Below, piece by piece: positions 18,588 to 27,104 of a stretch of DNA of 64,000 nucleotides; the stretch's first letter is position 1; each line of letters opens with the position of its first letter. The notes below the pieces were generated by a model. The model had not been told where the DNA came from and did not search any database. It saw nothing but the letters and a program-made list of their open reading frames with translations. Source of the DNA: Terriglobia bacterium (GTDB lineage: Bacteria; Acidobacteriota; Terriglobia; JAIQFV01). Location: positions 56,375-120,374 of the forward strand of contig JAIQFV010000007.1 of the NCBI GenBank assembly GCA_020073085.1, given 5' to 3'. Position numbers and translations under genes: made by a program.

Positions 18588-19191
18588 ACCTCCTGGCAAT
18601 GAGGGTCCCAAACAGAATATGCAAACCCCCGAAGCCCCCCGCCAGGAACGCATTGGACCACGCGGGGGGACTGAGAAGCGCGATGATTCCCAGGAGGGCG
18701 AAGCAGAGCCCCATGACCGGGACGATCCGGATCGAGAAGGCCCCTCCCGTCATCACGCCCGTGCCATATATCAACAACCACAGCCCGGGAATCACCGCGA
18801 TCTGATCCGCCCGGTAGAGCACCATGGTCAGCACCGCTCCCGCCAGCATGGGCGGGGTCAGGCTGAGGGCGAATTTCCGCCCCGGCACGGAAAAGATCGG
18901 CAACTGCGCCTTGCGGGCCTTCCAAAAAATCGCCACAACCCCGATGCTGAGAGCCAACAACGCCTCCATCAGCCAGCTCGCCATCCACACCTCGGCCGAC
19001 GAACTCCGGGACGCCACGTAGGCGGCGACGAGCGCCGTGATCCCCATGACCACGCCCCCCTTGCCGGGCACCGCGGTAAACGACGAGGAGCGTTCCATCG
19101 TCTCGCGAATAAACTGCAGGTTCTCCAGGGCATGCGTGTGCAACCCGGGGGGGTCGGCGAGGTACGGGCGATGCTGGGGATTGACCGTCAT
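18577..19191 (-). CDS. Conserved membrane protein paired with winged-helix regulator
   Basis: A roughly 204-residue integral membrane protein. A short cytosolic N-terminus (HALENLQFIRETMERSSSFTAVPGKGG...) leads into two pairs of hydrophobic helices, with RYGG at the end. The N-terminal phrase on 'SFTAVPGKGG' and the following glycine-rich helix look strongly conserved, but I know no assigned function. Two ATGs are possible (19200 and 19191). GGCTAGG lies directly before the first and 9 bases before the second, so 19191 is preferred. Translation from 19398 would add an unlikely basic leader. It is the first gene of the membrane protein-regulator-cis-prenyltransferase group. Confidence 0.75.
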   Translation of the reverse strand: MTVNPQHRPYLADPPGLHTHALENLQFIRETMERSSSFTAVPGKGGVVMGITALVAAYVASRSSSAEVWMASWLMEALLALSIGVVAIFWKARKAQLPIFSVPGRKFALSLTPPMLAGAVLTMVLYRADQIAVIPGLWLLIYGTGVMTGGAFSIRIVPVMGLCFALLGIIALLSPPAWSNAFLAGGFGGLHILFGTLIARRYGG

Positions 19192-19447
19192 CGGCAACAT
19201 CCTAGCCGATTGTTCTGTTTTGTCAAGTACTTTGTGTCGCAAAGCATAGAATGCCCGCTGAGGTACCAGGAAGACCCGATGCCGTTGCATCCGGCCCGGT
19301 TCGACGCGTGGGATAATTGACAACCCACAAAGGGGAGGAGTATGTTGTCGCAGTGCCGTCACTGAATCGGATCGTTGATTCCCCATCCGCACAACCATTA
19401 GGTTATTTTATTCGGTGACTCCCTCGCCCGAAGTCCCGGAGACGATT

Positions 19448-20530
19448 GTGAATTTGAGGAACCACCCAGCTCCATGCCTGTTGTTGGTCTTCTTCCTGGG
19501 CGTTGCCCTGGCCCTGCCTTCGAAACCCTCCGCCGCACAAGACGGCCCAAAGAGTTACGGGGAGGAGCTCAAACGGGCCCAGGCGGATCTTGCGGCCCAG
19601 CAATACAATGATGCGATCCGGGGTTTCATGCGGGCCAATAAGCTGAAGGAAGACCGCTCGTCGGAATGCTATTGGGGCATAGCGCAGGCCTATTTTGAAT
19701 TGGGCGCCTTCCCCATCGTGGTTGAGAACTGCGACCAGGCGCTGAAATACGCCTCCGACGATTCCACGCGCGCCCAGGCCCATTCTCTGAAAGGAAATGC
19801 GCTCGAGGAGCTGGCGGGCGAGAAGACCGGAGCACTGGCCGAGGCCGAGGGGGAATACCGTGCCGCCCTGGGCCTCAAGCTCAGCCCCCCCCTGCCGGTT
19901 CTGCACTTCAGCTTGGGAACTGTGCTTTTGAAAGAGGGGCGAGTGGCCGCCGGGATTGAAGAGTTGAATGTCTACTTGCAGCTCGAGCCGCAAGGTCCGA
20001 TGGCCGCAAAGGCGCGACAGGCGATCAACGACGCGCGCCAATCCCCCGCGCCATCCTCCACGCCATCCCCCGCCTCCATCCCCAAAGCCGTGGCTCCAAA
20101 CTTCTCCTTTCGGACTCTGCAAGGACAGCAACTTTCCAGGGAGACATTAGGGGGGAAGATTGTGTTGCTGGATTTCTGGGCTACCTGGTGTGCCCCCTGC
20201 CGGGCCGCGCTGCCCGGACTCGAAAAACTGCATCAAAAATTTGCAGGTGAAGACCGTTTCGTTCTGATCAGCATCAGCGCGGACCGGAGTGCGGGGGCCT
20301 GGAAAGAGTTTGTGAAAAATGCCGGGATGGACTGGCCACAGTATCACGATCGCGATGAAAAGGTTCAACGCCTCTTCAGTGTGCGCAGTTTTCCCACCTA
20401 TGTGCTGATCGGGCCGGATGGGGTCATTCTTCAGCGTTTTTCGGGATGGGGTGGAAGTCGCGACCGTCTGCTCCAGGACGACATTAACCGAATGTTGAAT
20501 TCGCTGCCCCGCAAGCCTTCGGGAGGTTGA
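19448..20530 (+). CDS. Secreted TPR protein with C-terminal TlpA-like thioredoxin domain
   Basis: A 360-residue exported protein. A signal peptide (CLLLVFFLGVALALPSKPSAAQ) is followed by about three TPR-like helical pairs (residues 40-190). A Pro/Ser linker follows, then a thioredoxin fold from about 210. The active site is WCAPC with Cys248 and Cys251, and the cis-Pro lies in SFPTYVLIGPDG. The role is inferred to be extracytoplasmic thiol-disulfide exchange of the TlpA/ResA type, with TPRs for docking. GTG at 19448 is chosen because GGAG lies 6 bases upstream and the signal peptide then starts properly; a GTG at 19415 is the alternative. It is divergent from the membrane-protein gene. Confidence 0.9.
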   Translation: MNLRNHPAPCLLLVFFLGVALALPSKPSAAQDGPKSYGEELKRAQADLAAQQYNDAIRGFMRANKLKEDRSSECYWGIAQAYFELGAFPIVVENCDQALKYASDDSTRAQAHSLKGNALEELAGEKTGALAEAEGEYRAALGLKLSPPLPVLHFSLGTVLLKEGRVAAGIEELNVYLQLEPQGPMAAKARQAINDARQSPAPSSTPSPASIPKAVAPNFSFRTLQGQQLSRETLGGKIVLLDFWATWCAPCRAALPGLEKLHQKFAGEDRFVLISISADRSAGAWKEFVKNAGMDWPQYHDRDEKVQRLFSVRSFPTYVLIGPDGVILQRFSGWGGSRDRLLQDDINRMLNSLPRKPSGG

Positions 20531-20591
20531 AAACTCCGGACGGAGACAAATCGCAAACCTTGGTAGCCCGGAACTGCCCTCGCGATTTGCT

Positions 20592-22079
20592 TCAGCGAAC
20601 CTGCTTTAAAGTCTCATTCAACAACGCCCACGTTTCCCGGACACGCTCTTCAGTCGTTCTCAGATTGCCTATGGCGAGTCGGAGGGTGAACTTTCCATCG
20701 AGCTTGGTATGGGAGAGAAACGCCCGGCCCGTCGCATTGACGCCCTCGAGAACCCGTTCGTTCAGCGCATCGAGTGTTTTCCCGTCCTCCAGGCCGTGAG
20801 GATGAGCGCGGAAACAGACCGTGGAAAAGGGGGTCGGGGCGAGCCGTTCGAAATCAGGGCTGGCATCGATCCAGCCGGCCAGGGTCTGGGCCAGGCGGAG
20901 GTGTTCCCGAATGCGCGACTGGAGCCCATGCACTCCGAACGCGCGAACCACAAACCAGAACTTGACGGCGCGGAATCGCCTCCCGAGGGACACCCCGTAG
21001 TCCATCAGGTTTTTTACCTCCTCGTCCGCGCTCGTGCGCAGGTATTCCGGCACCAGAGAAAACGCCCGCCGCAGGATCCCGGGCTGGCTCGTATAAAAAG
21101 CGCTGAAGTCCACCGGGGTGAACAGCCATTTATGGGGATTGGTCACGAAAGAATCCGCATGTTCGCACCCCGCCAGGATATCCCGTTTCTCAGGCAGGAT
21201 CGCCGCGCTCCCGGCATAGGCGGCGTCCACATGCAACCAGAGATGATGGCGCCGGCAGATCTCGGCGATCGCCGGCACGGGATCCACTGAAGTCGTCGAA
21301 GTGGTTCCCACAGTGGCGCAGACACAGAAAGGCCTCCACCCGGCGGCAATATCCTCCCGAATCGCTCTCTCCAGGGTCGCCGCATCCATCCTGAATTCTG
21401 AATCAACCGGGATTTTCCGGACTCCCTGCTGGCCCAGCCCCAGCACGATGGCCCCTTTTTCAATGGAAGAATGGGCATGCTCGCTGGTATACAGCCTCAG
21501 GCGCGGAAGATCGGTCCGTCCCGCCATGCCCTCCTCGCGAATCCTCAGGTCGAGCGACTCTCGCGCCGCCGCGATGGCGCACAACGAGGCCACGGAGGCC
21601 GTGTCGTGAACCATGCCGAACCAGTTCTCGGGAAGACCGAGCATCTGTCGCAACCAGCCAAGCACCACCTCTTCGAGTTCTGTGGCTGCCGGCGAGGTCT
21701 TCCACAGCATGCCATTCACGTTGTACGCGGCTGCCACCAGTTCACCCAGGATCCCGGGCATCGATCCTGTAATTGAGAAATAGCCGAAGAACGCGGGATG
21801 GTTCCAATGCGTGTTGGCGGGGGTGATGATGCGGTCCAGGTCGGAGATGGCCTCCGCCAGTGATTCCGCTTCCAGGGGAGGAGCAGGAGGCAGCTGGGAA
21901 CGGACCCAGCCGGGCTTCACCGGCGGCAGAACCGGAAGCGTGCCCACGGTGTCCAAATAATTCGCCGCCCAGTCCACAAGCTTGTATCCCATTGTCCGAA
22001 ACTCCTCCGTATTCAGGTCGCCCAAACCGGAGGCCGAAATCCTGGAAGACGTTTTCGCGGGAATCTTAGGAACACTCAT
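20592..22079 (-). CDS. PLP-dependent group II (aromatic-L-amino-acid-type) decarboxylase
   Basis: A 495-residue fold-type I PLP enzyme of the aromatic amino acid/glutamate decarboxylase family. The PLP-binding lysine lies in TNPHKWLFTPVD. The aspartate and histidine around the cofactor are in HVDAAYAGSA, and the N-terminal region GYFSITGSMPGILGELVAAAYN is characteristic. The substrate could be Tyr, Trp, DOPA or another amino acid; sequence alone does not settle it. It is a single gene convergent with the TPR-thioredoxin gene. CAAATCGC (20547-20554) and GCGATTTG (20582-20589) in the 61-base gap could form a weak shared terminator. Confidence 0.93.
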   Translation of the reverse strand: MSVPKIPAKTSSRISASGLGDLNTEEFRTMGYKLVDWAANYLDTVGTLPVLPPVKPGWVRSQLPPAPPLEAESLAEAISDLDRIITPANTHWNHPAFFGYFSITGSMPGILGELVAAAYNVNGMLWKTSPAATELEEVVLGWLRQMLGLPENWFGMVHDTASVASLCAIAAARESLDLRIREEGMAGRTDLPRLRLYTSEHAHSSIEKGAIVLGLGQQGVRKIPVDSEFRMDAATLERAIREDIAAGWRPFCVCATVGTTSTTSVDPVPAIAEICRRHHLWLHVDAAYAGSAAILPEKRDILAGCEHADSFVTNPHKWLFTPVDFSAFYTSQPGILRRAFSLVPEYLRTSADEEVKNLMDYGVSLGRRFRAVKFWFVVRAFGVHGLQSRIREHLRLAQTLAGWIDASPDFERLAPTPFSTVCFRAHPHGLEDGKTLDALNERVLEGVNATGRAFLSHTKLDGKFTLRLAIGNLRTTEERVRETWALLNETLKQVR

Positions 22080-22451
22080 ATAGAGGCCTCACCGAGAGTA
22101 ATGGAAGAATCGACTCTGAATTCAACGACGAGTCATCGGCAAAGTCAACAGAGAAGATGAAGAGGTGGACGTCGCTCACACCCCCCCTGGAGCCCGTCGT
22201 GTCCAGAGGGTTGCGGGTAATGTTCCGGGGGTGGACCTTCTAACCAGGAAGAAGGCATCCTTGCTACATCAACAGAAACGCGCCGGCCCTCCCAAAAAGA
22301 ATTTCAGGGGCCTCGATGGGCAATGCTATAATCCCCCCTCGACGAAAACGGGTTGGTCCTATTCGGCGCGCCGAAGATGAACCAACAGTTGCAGCAGCCA
22401 CTGGATCATCAGCCATGAAAAAATCTTCCGGGAATCAAGACCGCTCAAACA
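22080..22451. other. Divergent intergenic region with probable promoter
   Basis: A 372-base gap between the decarboxylase start (minus) and the zinc-ribbon gene (plus). A consensus TATAAT is at 22327-22332 on the plus strand, with only a weak -35 (TTCAGG-like) upstream. Otherwise no gene, repeat or RNA was recognised. Confidence 0.45.
22327..22332 (+). promoter_or_regulatory. Possible -10 box of the zinc-ribbon/RNase H operon
   Basis: A perfect TATAAT lies 120 bases upstream of the first gene of the three-gene plus-strand unit. The -35 match is poor, so assignment rests on the -10 alone. Confidence 0.4.
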
Positions 22452-23210
22452 ATGAATACCGAACTGCAATCAGTTATACGTCTTCAAGAGCTCGATAAGC
22501 AGATCTCCGCCCTCCAGGAGCGGATTGCTGCGCTCCCCCACCATTTGCGAGAAATCGAAAAACAACTGAGCGACATCACCGAAGCCCATGCCTCGGTGAA
22601 GCAGCGCATGGCGACCAACCAGCAACAGCGCCGAAAGTTCGACGGGGACATTCAGGCCCTCGAGCAGAAAATCTCGAAATATAACAACCAGTTGCTCGAC
22701 GTGAAAACTAACGAGGAATATCGCGCGTTCCTCACTGAAATTGAGTTCAACAAGAATGAAATCCGGAAGATAGAAGACCGGATTCTGGATCTCATGGTGG
22801 CCGCCGAGGCGGATGAAAAAGAGCTCAAGGAAACAGAAGCCGAGTCCAAGAGGCAGCAGCAGGACGTCGCGCGGGAGAAACAGCAGGCCGAAACCGAGAC
22901 CCAGGGAAAACAACAGGAACTCGAATCTCTGCTTGCCACCCGGCATCAGGTCACGCAATCCCTGAGCGACACCGTGCTGGATCTTTACACCCGGACCGCC
23001 AAGCTGAGAAACGGGGTAGTGATCGCTGAAGTGCGCGACCAGATCTGCACCGTATGCCACGTCATGTTGCGCCCCCAAACCTACAACGAAGTCATGCGGA
23101 ACCAGGGAATCCTCCAATGCGACAACTGCAGCCGGATCCTTTTCTGGATCCCGCCCGCCCAACCCGCCGCCCCTCCCACCCCATTGAGCGGGGAGCCCGC
23201 CCGTGAATAA
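22452..23210 (+). CDS. C4-type zinc-ribbon coiled-coil protein (COG1579 type)
   Basis: A 252-residue protein. Residues 1-180 are a long charged antiparallel coiled coil, including the conserved YNNQLLDVKTNEEYRAFLTEIEFNK segment typical of COG1579. The C-terminal ribbon CTVCHVMLRPQTYNEVMRN ends in CDNC, giving four zinc-ligand cysteines. Homologues in many phyla are thought to bind nucleic acids or act in RNA metabolism, without a settled role (family knowledge). A Pro-rich tail follows the ribbon. The last codons overlap the RNase H start by 8 bases, so the two genes are translationally coupled, a common pairing that hints at a shared RNA/DNA-hybrid process. Confidence 0.88.
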   Translation: MNTELQSVIRLQELDKQISALQERIAALPHHLREIEKQLSDITEAHASVKQRMATNQQQRRKFDGDIQALEQKISKYNNQLLDVKTNEEYRAFLTEIEFNKNEIRKIEDRILDLMVAAEADEKELKETEAESKRQQQDVAREKQQAETETQGKQQELESLLATRHQVTQSLSDTVLDLYTRTAKLRNGVVIAEVRDQICTVCHVMLRPQTYNEVMRNQGILQCDNCSRILFWIPPAQPAAPPTPLSGEPARE

Positions 23211-23751
23211 GAGAAAAGTCGAGGAGCCGACGATCTTTTTTATCGATGGCGGATCCCGGGGAAATCCCGGGCCGGCCGGTTATGGCGTCGCGGTCAAGAA
23301 TGCCGCCGGCGATACGACCGATTCTCTTTCCGAGTATCTTGGCGTCGTGACGAACAACGTCGCAGAGTACTCCGGCTTGTTGGCGGCGCTTGAGTACGCC
23401 ACCTGTCATCACCTGTCCTTTGTTCGGGTTTTCTCTGATTCCGAGCTGCTGGTCCGCCAAATGACCGGACGATACCGTGTCAAGAGCCCGGACCTGCTCC
23501 CCTTGTTCAACCGCGCCCAGGGGCTGGCGGCGCAGATCCCTCGATTTGAGATTGAACATATCCGCCGGGAGTTGAATGCTGCCGCCGATGCCCTGGCCAA
23601 CGAGGCCATGGACCGGGGAGAAGGCGTGGAACCTCAGCTTCGGACTCTCCGGTTTGATGCCATCATTGAGAATGGACTGCTGAAGCCCCTCGGTGCCGTT
23701 CCGTTGCCGGAAAAGAAAAAAGTCGAATGTTCGATACGGTTCAAGGACTAG
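23203..23751 (+). CDS. Ribonuclease HI-family protein
   Basis: A 182-residue RNase H-fold protein. FIDGGSRGNPGPAGYGVAV is the first strand with the catalytic Asp. NVAEYSGLLAALEYA carries the Glu, FSDSELLVRQMTG the second Asp, and RELNAAADALANEAMD the last Asp. All four acidic residues are present, so activity on RNA-DNA hybrids is expected. The 45-residue C-terminal extension (RTLRFDAIIENGLLKPLGAVP) is unlike E. coli RnhA. The start is GTG at 23203, inside the end of the zinc-ribbon gene. Its own 3' end overlaps the next gene by 25 bases. Confidence 0.92.
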   Translation: MNKRKVEEPTIFFIDGGSRGNPGPAGYGVAVKNAAGDTTDSLSEYLGVVTNNVAEYSGLLAALEYATCHHLSFVRVFSDSELLVRQMTGRYRVKSPDLLPLFNRAQGLAAQIPRFEIEHIRRELNAAADALANEAMDRGEGVEPQLRTLRFDAIIENGLLKPLGAVPLPEKKKVECSIRFKD

Positions 23752-24698
23752 ACCGATCCCGAGCCTGGGGCGGGCCAGTCATTTTGCTTGCTGCCCTGGG
23801 ATTTTGTTGTCCTCAATGCCTTCAGGGCCAGGGAACAACCCCGCGAGCGACGACGCCCAGGCGTTCTCCTCAGCCCCGAAAACCTGTTTCCAGCAATGCG
23901 CGAATTGAATTGACCGCGATGGCGGCCTTGCCGAACGGTCAATCGAAACCGGTCGCCGGCCGTGACTTTCTACTGTTAGCCGTCGATCCCGACCTTCTCA
24001 AAGCACAAATCGAAAAAGAAATTCCCCTTCCCGAAGACCAGCATCCGCAACAAGAAAAATCTCCGGCGGCTCCTAGCCTTGGCCGAACTGACATTCAGCG
24101 GGTGGCTCAGGAGTTCAACGTCTCACCCGAATTTGTCGCGCTGGCGCAAAAAGCGCCGCAGGACGGGTCGATTTATCTTGATGAACCCAAGTACCGCCGC
24201 CTTGAGGATTATGCTCAGGTCGATGAACTCAGGAGGGCCTACGATTCGCTGCTCAAGAAAAAGGGGAAGAAAGGAAATCTCTCCAACCTGACCGACAGCC
24301 AGAAACTGGAACTCGTGAAAACGCTCGATGCCGAGTTCGACCGGCGGCTGCCGTCGGATAAGACGGCGATCGCCGTGCGCCTCGCGCACTTGGTGGTCGA
24401 CCGGGAGAATCTTGCCTTTGCGGAACGACGCCGGCAAGTCGAGCAGAGAAACGCGGCGCTGGCGCAGCGGGCCAAACGAGAAGAGGAGTTGTGGAAGGAG
24501 CTGGAACAGAAAAAGAAATTATTTCGCATCAGCAGTGACGCCCGGGGCCTTGTGCGGTTTTCGAAGTTACCCCCGGGTAATTACTGGGCCTATGCGCACA
24601 ATTTCACCTTCGAAGGGATTACCACCTCCTGGAACATTCCCATCCCCCTGCACCGCAATGAAGTGAAGCGCATCGAGCTGATGATTGGAAACAATTAG
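23727..24698 (+). CDS. Exported protein of unknown function
   Basis: A 323-residue protein. The N-terminus (WGGPVILLAALGFCCPQCLQG) looks like a signal sequence, possibly with a lipobox-like Cys. A Pro/Thr/Arg-rich linker and a beta-rich segment beginning RIELTAMAALPNGQSKPVAGRDF follow. There is then a long, very charged helical middle (residues 110-260). The C-terminal module DARGLVRFSKLPPGNYWAYA resembles a carboxypeptidase-regulatory-like strand set split by the helical insert. No catalytic motif is visible and I do not recognise a family. It overlaps the RNase H gene by 25 bases, so it is probably in the same transcript, although the functional link is not obvious. Confidence 0.75.
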   Translation: MFDTVQGLDRSRAWGGPVILLAALGFCCPQCLQGQGTTPRATTPRRSPQPRKPVSSNARIELTAMAALPNGQSKPVAGRDFLLLAVDPDLLKAQIEKEIPLPEDQHPQQEKSPAAPSLGRTDIQRVAQEFNVSPEFVALAQKAPQDGSIYLDEPKYRRLEDYAQVDELRRAYDSLLKKKGKKGNLSNLTDSQKLELVKTLDAEFDRRLPSDKTAIAVRLAHLVVDRENLAFAERRRQVEQRNAALAQRAKREEELWKELEQKKKLFRISSDARGLVRFSKLPPGNYWAYAHNFTFEGITTSWNIPIPLHRNEVKRIELMIGNN

Positions 24699-24836
24699 TC
24701 CCCCCACCAGGCGACACAGGCCCTCCCAATTGAAAGAGCGCCCGGCAGACGGAAAAGACTCATCCCCTCGGTCTTTCGGAAGGAATTCCCCAAGGAATTC
24801 CTCAAGGATCGATTTGCCCGGTGGAAGCCTCGAATT

Positions 24837-25889
24837 CTACCTTCGAGTGCTCTCCTGGCGTTTCCATGGGAAGGATTGCCCTTTGAACAGGAACCTGTAG
24901 ATTCCACCCAGTATTGCAAAGTAGATCGTTATGAGATAAAGACAGAAGATGAGCGCACTCTTGAGAGTATTCGTCCATACGGCAATGACAAGGGAAACGG
25001 CCGCCGCTGCGCTCAATGAGAAAAGGACAAGTTCCCTCCTCAGCATAAAGCAAAGAAGCACCCCCGGGATGAAGGAGAGGGCCGCCAGGCAAGGAAGAAT
25101 AATGCTCAGGACGATGACCATCGCGGAGCGAAATTCCAATTTTCTGATCAGGGACGTATTGTTAGACAACCCCTTCAGAAGTCCATACGTCGACCTGGCC
25201 TTCCGCTCATACAAATCGAGAAAGGTTGCCGGGGCAGGCTCTGAGACTCTTGCCTGAGGGCACAGTTTGACCTGGTAGCCGTGAGCGACAAGGAGTACCG
25301 TCATTTCAAAATCTTCCGATACCGCTTTTTCCGGAAATCCCCCCACCCTTTTCACCGCGTCGGTTCGGTAGGCGGACAACTCCCCAATTGAGGTTCGCAC
25401 GTTCGAGTATTCGCTCTGTTTCCGTCTCAGGGAGGTATCGATTCCCCAATATAGCGCTTCGCCCTTCTCGGCGACGCTCCTGGGTTTCGGCACGGTTCGC
25501 GCCCCACTGACGCAGGCAATCCTGTCATCGGACTTCAAGGCATGGACAAGTTCGGTCAAACTGCCTTTGTCAACCGATGCATTGACATCCGTGGACACAA
25601 ATATCTCACCCTCCGACATTGAAAGGGCGACGTTCAAGGCATGTGCCTTGCCCAACCTTCTTTCCAGGTGAAGGATCTTCATCCTCTTCTGCAGACCATT
25701 CTTCTCGGCAAACTCTCCGGCAATTTCACAGGTTCTGTCATCGCCATCGTCGACGACGATGACCTCGAAAAAGGCGGGATAATCGAGGGCAAAAGTATCC
25801 TCAAGTTTGCTCCGGATCATCCAGCTCTCATTGTTCACCGGTATGACGATGGTTACGCGCGGATACGCAATAGATTCATGAAGCGGCAT
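24837..25889 (-). CDS. Membrane-anchored family 2 glycosyltransferase
   Basis: A 350-residue GT2 enzyme. The GT-A domain shows TIVIPVNNESWMIRSKLED, EVIVVDDGDDRTCEIA, the DVNAS sugar-nucleotide/metal motif near 101, and SEDFEMTVLLVAHGY with the catalytic ED. Three or four C-terminal hydrophobic helices (about 250-335) anchor it, as in BcsA/hyaluronan-synthase-like or dolichol-type GT2s. The likely role is polysaccharide or glycolipid synthesis at the inner face of the membrane; donor and acceptor are unknown. Base composition is lower in GC than its neighbours. It is divergent from the second GT2 gene. Confidence 0.88.
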   Translation of the reverse strand: MPLHESIAYPRVTIVIPVNNESWMIRSKLEDTFALDYPAFFEVIVVDDGDDRTCEIAGEFAEKNGLQKRMKILHLERRLGKAHALNVALSMSEGEIFVSTDVNASVDKGSLTELVHALKSDDRIACVSGARTVPKPRSVAEKGEALYWGIDTSLRRKQSEYSNVRTSIGELSAYRTDAVKRVGGFPEKAVSEDFEMTVLLVAHGYQVKLCPQARVSEPAPATFLDLYERKARSTYGLLKGLSNNTSLIRKLEFRSAMVIVLSIILPCLAALSFIPGVLLCFMLRRELVLFSLSAAAAVSLVIAVWTNTLKSALIFCLYLITIYFAILGGIYRFLFKGQSFPWKRQESTRR

Positions 25890-26201
25890 TTGAAGTCGGT
25901 TGTTCTCTCGAAATTGTAGTGGAGGACTCGGAAGGCAAAACCTCTAGTCGATTTCGGTGGAATGATAACCGGATTGATGACAGGTTGTCGAACAATTTTC
26001 CCCTCTCGGATGGCCCGGTTTCAGTGCGGTCAAGAATCGCAACTCGGAGTCGAACCGGGGAACCCCACCTTCTACCGGGGGGTCCTCCTGATTCCTGTAC
26101 CCTGGAGGACGGGCATTTGTATTCTATTGACAGTTGCCGCCCATATCCATATGATTTGTCCAGCTCGCAAAACCATCCATAAGTGTAAAAGTGTGCAGGC
26201 C
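25890..26201. other. Divergent gap between glycosyltransferase genes
   Basis: A 312-base region between two divergent GT2 genes. The plus-strand frame stays open through it, but its translation is not GT-like before MHRAVDIILPTHRR, so it is treated as non-coding. No clear promoter boxes were found. Confidence 0.4.
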
Positions 26202-27104
26202 ATGCACAGAGCCGTCGACATTATATTGCCAACGCATCGACGCCCGCATACTGTCGGCTATTCCATTCAATCGGTCTTGCTGCAAACTTACCCTTCGTTC
26301 CATTTGCACGTCGTCGGCGACGGCTGCAGCCCAGAAACCGAATCGGTCGTACGCTCGTTCCGCGACTCCCGCGTCCACTTCTATCCGTTTGGAAAGGGCA
26401 AAGGTTTCGGATATGTCCATCGCAATGCCGTTTTGCGACAGACCTCAGAAAAATATGTCGCCTACATCGCCGATGACGATTTGTGGTTTCCGGATCACCT
26501 GGAGCGGGGGGTGGCGGCATTAGAGGGCCGATCTCTCGGTCTGGTCGCCTTCCGCGCCTGTCATGTGCGGGCCCCCGATCGAGTCGACGCCCACTTCTTT
26601 GCCTTCGACTGGCAGATCGGATTCGTGTCGAAGTTCCTCCGCCATTGGTTCACGGGGATGGCGGAGTACATCCATCGTCGGGACCTCTTTGAGCAGGTCG
26701 GCTATTGGGATGCCGGATTGTCTCGATTTGGAGACCGTGAGTTCTATAACCGATTGAGGACCTCCGGTGCTCCCTCCACCTACCTCGATTACATGACCGT
26801 GTTGCGCTTCTATGCTCAAGATTGGGACGACCAATATTCCTCCCTGGAAGAACCGCCCCAGAAGCGGTATTTGGCGAGGTTACAGGATCCGGGATGGTGT
26901 GAGGCAGTGCGCAATTCAGGGGAGACGAGCGTTCGGGGTTTTCGTTCAAGGCAACAGCAATGGAGAGACTTCTTCGCTTTTGCGGTACGTTCCGGCCCAA
27001 AGTTTTTGCGGTTTGGCAGCGAAAGATTATCAACTTATTTGCAGCGAGAGGAGGGGCACAATGCTACAGGGAGCCAAGAAAGACCCTCAATTGATTATGA
27101 GTAA
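26202..27104 (+). CDS. Family 2 glycosyltransferase
   Basis: A 300-residue soluble-looking GT2. The fold starts directly at VDIILPTHRRPHTVGYSIQSVL. Donor-binding motifs are VVGDGCSPETE and the YIADDDLWFPDHL triad (DDD metal site). The probable catalytic region is in RFGDREFYNRLRTSG. It has no membrane helices, unlike the divergent GT2. ATG at 26202 is chosen because upstream codons do not continue the fold. Its 3' end overlaps the RmlC-like gene by 44 bases, so both are translated from one message and presumably act on the same glycan. Confidence 0.86.
   Translation: MHRAVDIILPTHRRPHTVGYSIQSVLLQTYPSFHLHVVGDGCSPETESVVRSFRDSRVHFYPFGKGKGFGYVHRNAVLRQTSEKYVAYIADDDLWFPDHLERGVAALEGRSLGLVAFRACHVRAPDRVDAHFFAFDWQIGFVSKFLRHWFTGMAEYIHRRDLFEQVGYWDAGLSRFGDREFYNRLRTSGAPSTYLDYMTVLRFYAQDWDDQYSSLEEPPQKRYLARLQDPGWCEAVRNSGETSVRGFRSRQQQWRDFFAFAVRSGPKFLRFGSERLSTYLQREEGHNATGSQERPSIDYE

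Noticed and set aside
20547..20589. Shared terminator between the TPR-thioredoxin and decarboxylase genes
   Set aside because: The 8-bp stem has a 27-base loop and no T-run; too weak to list as a feature.
24770..24815. Repeated aaggaattcc words downstream of the exported-protein gene
   Set aside because: Two short direct copies only; no stable stem and no T-run, so not called as a terminator or repeat.
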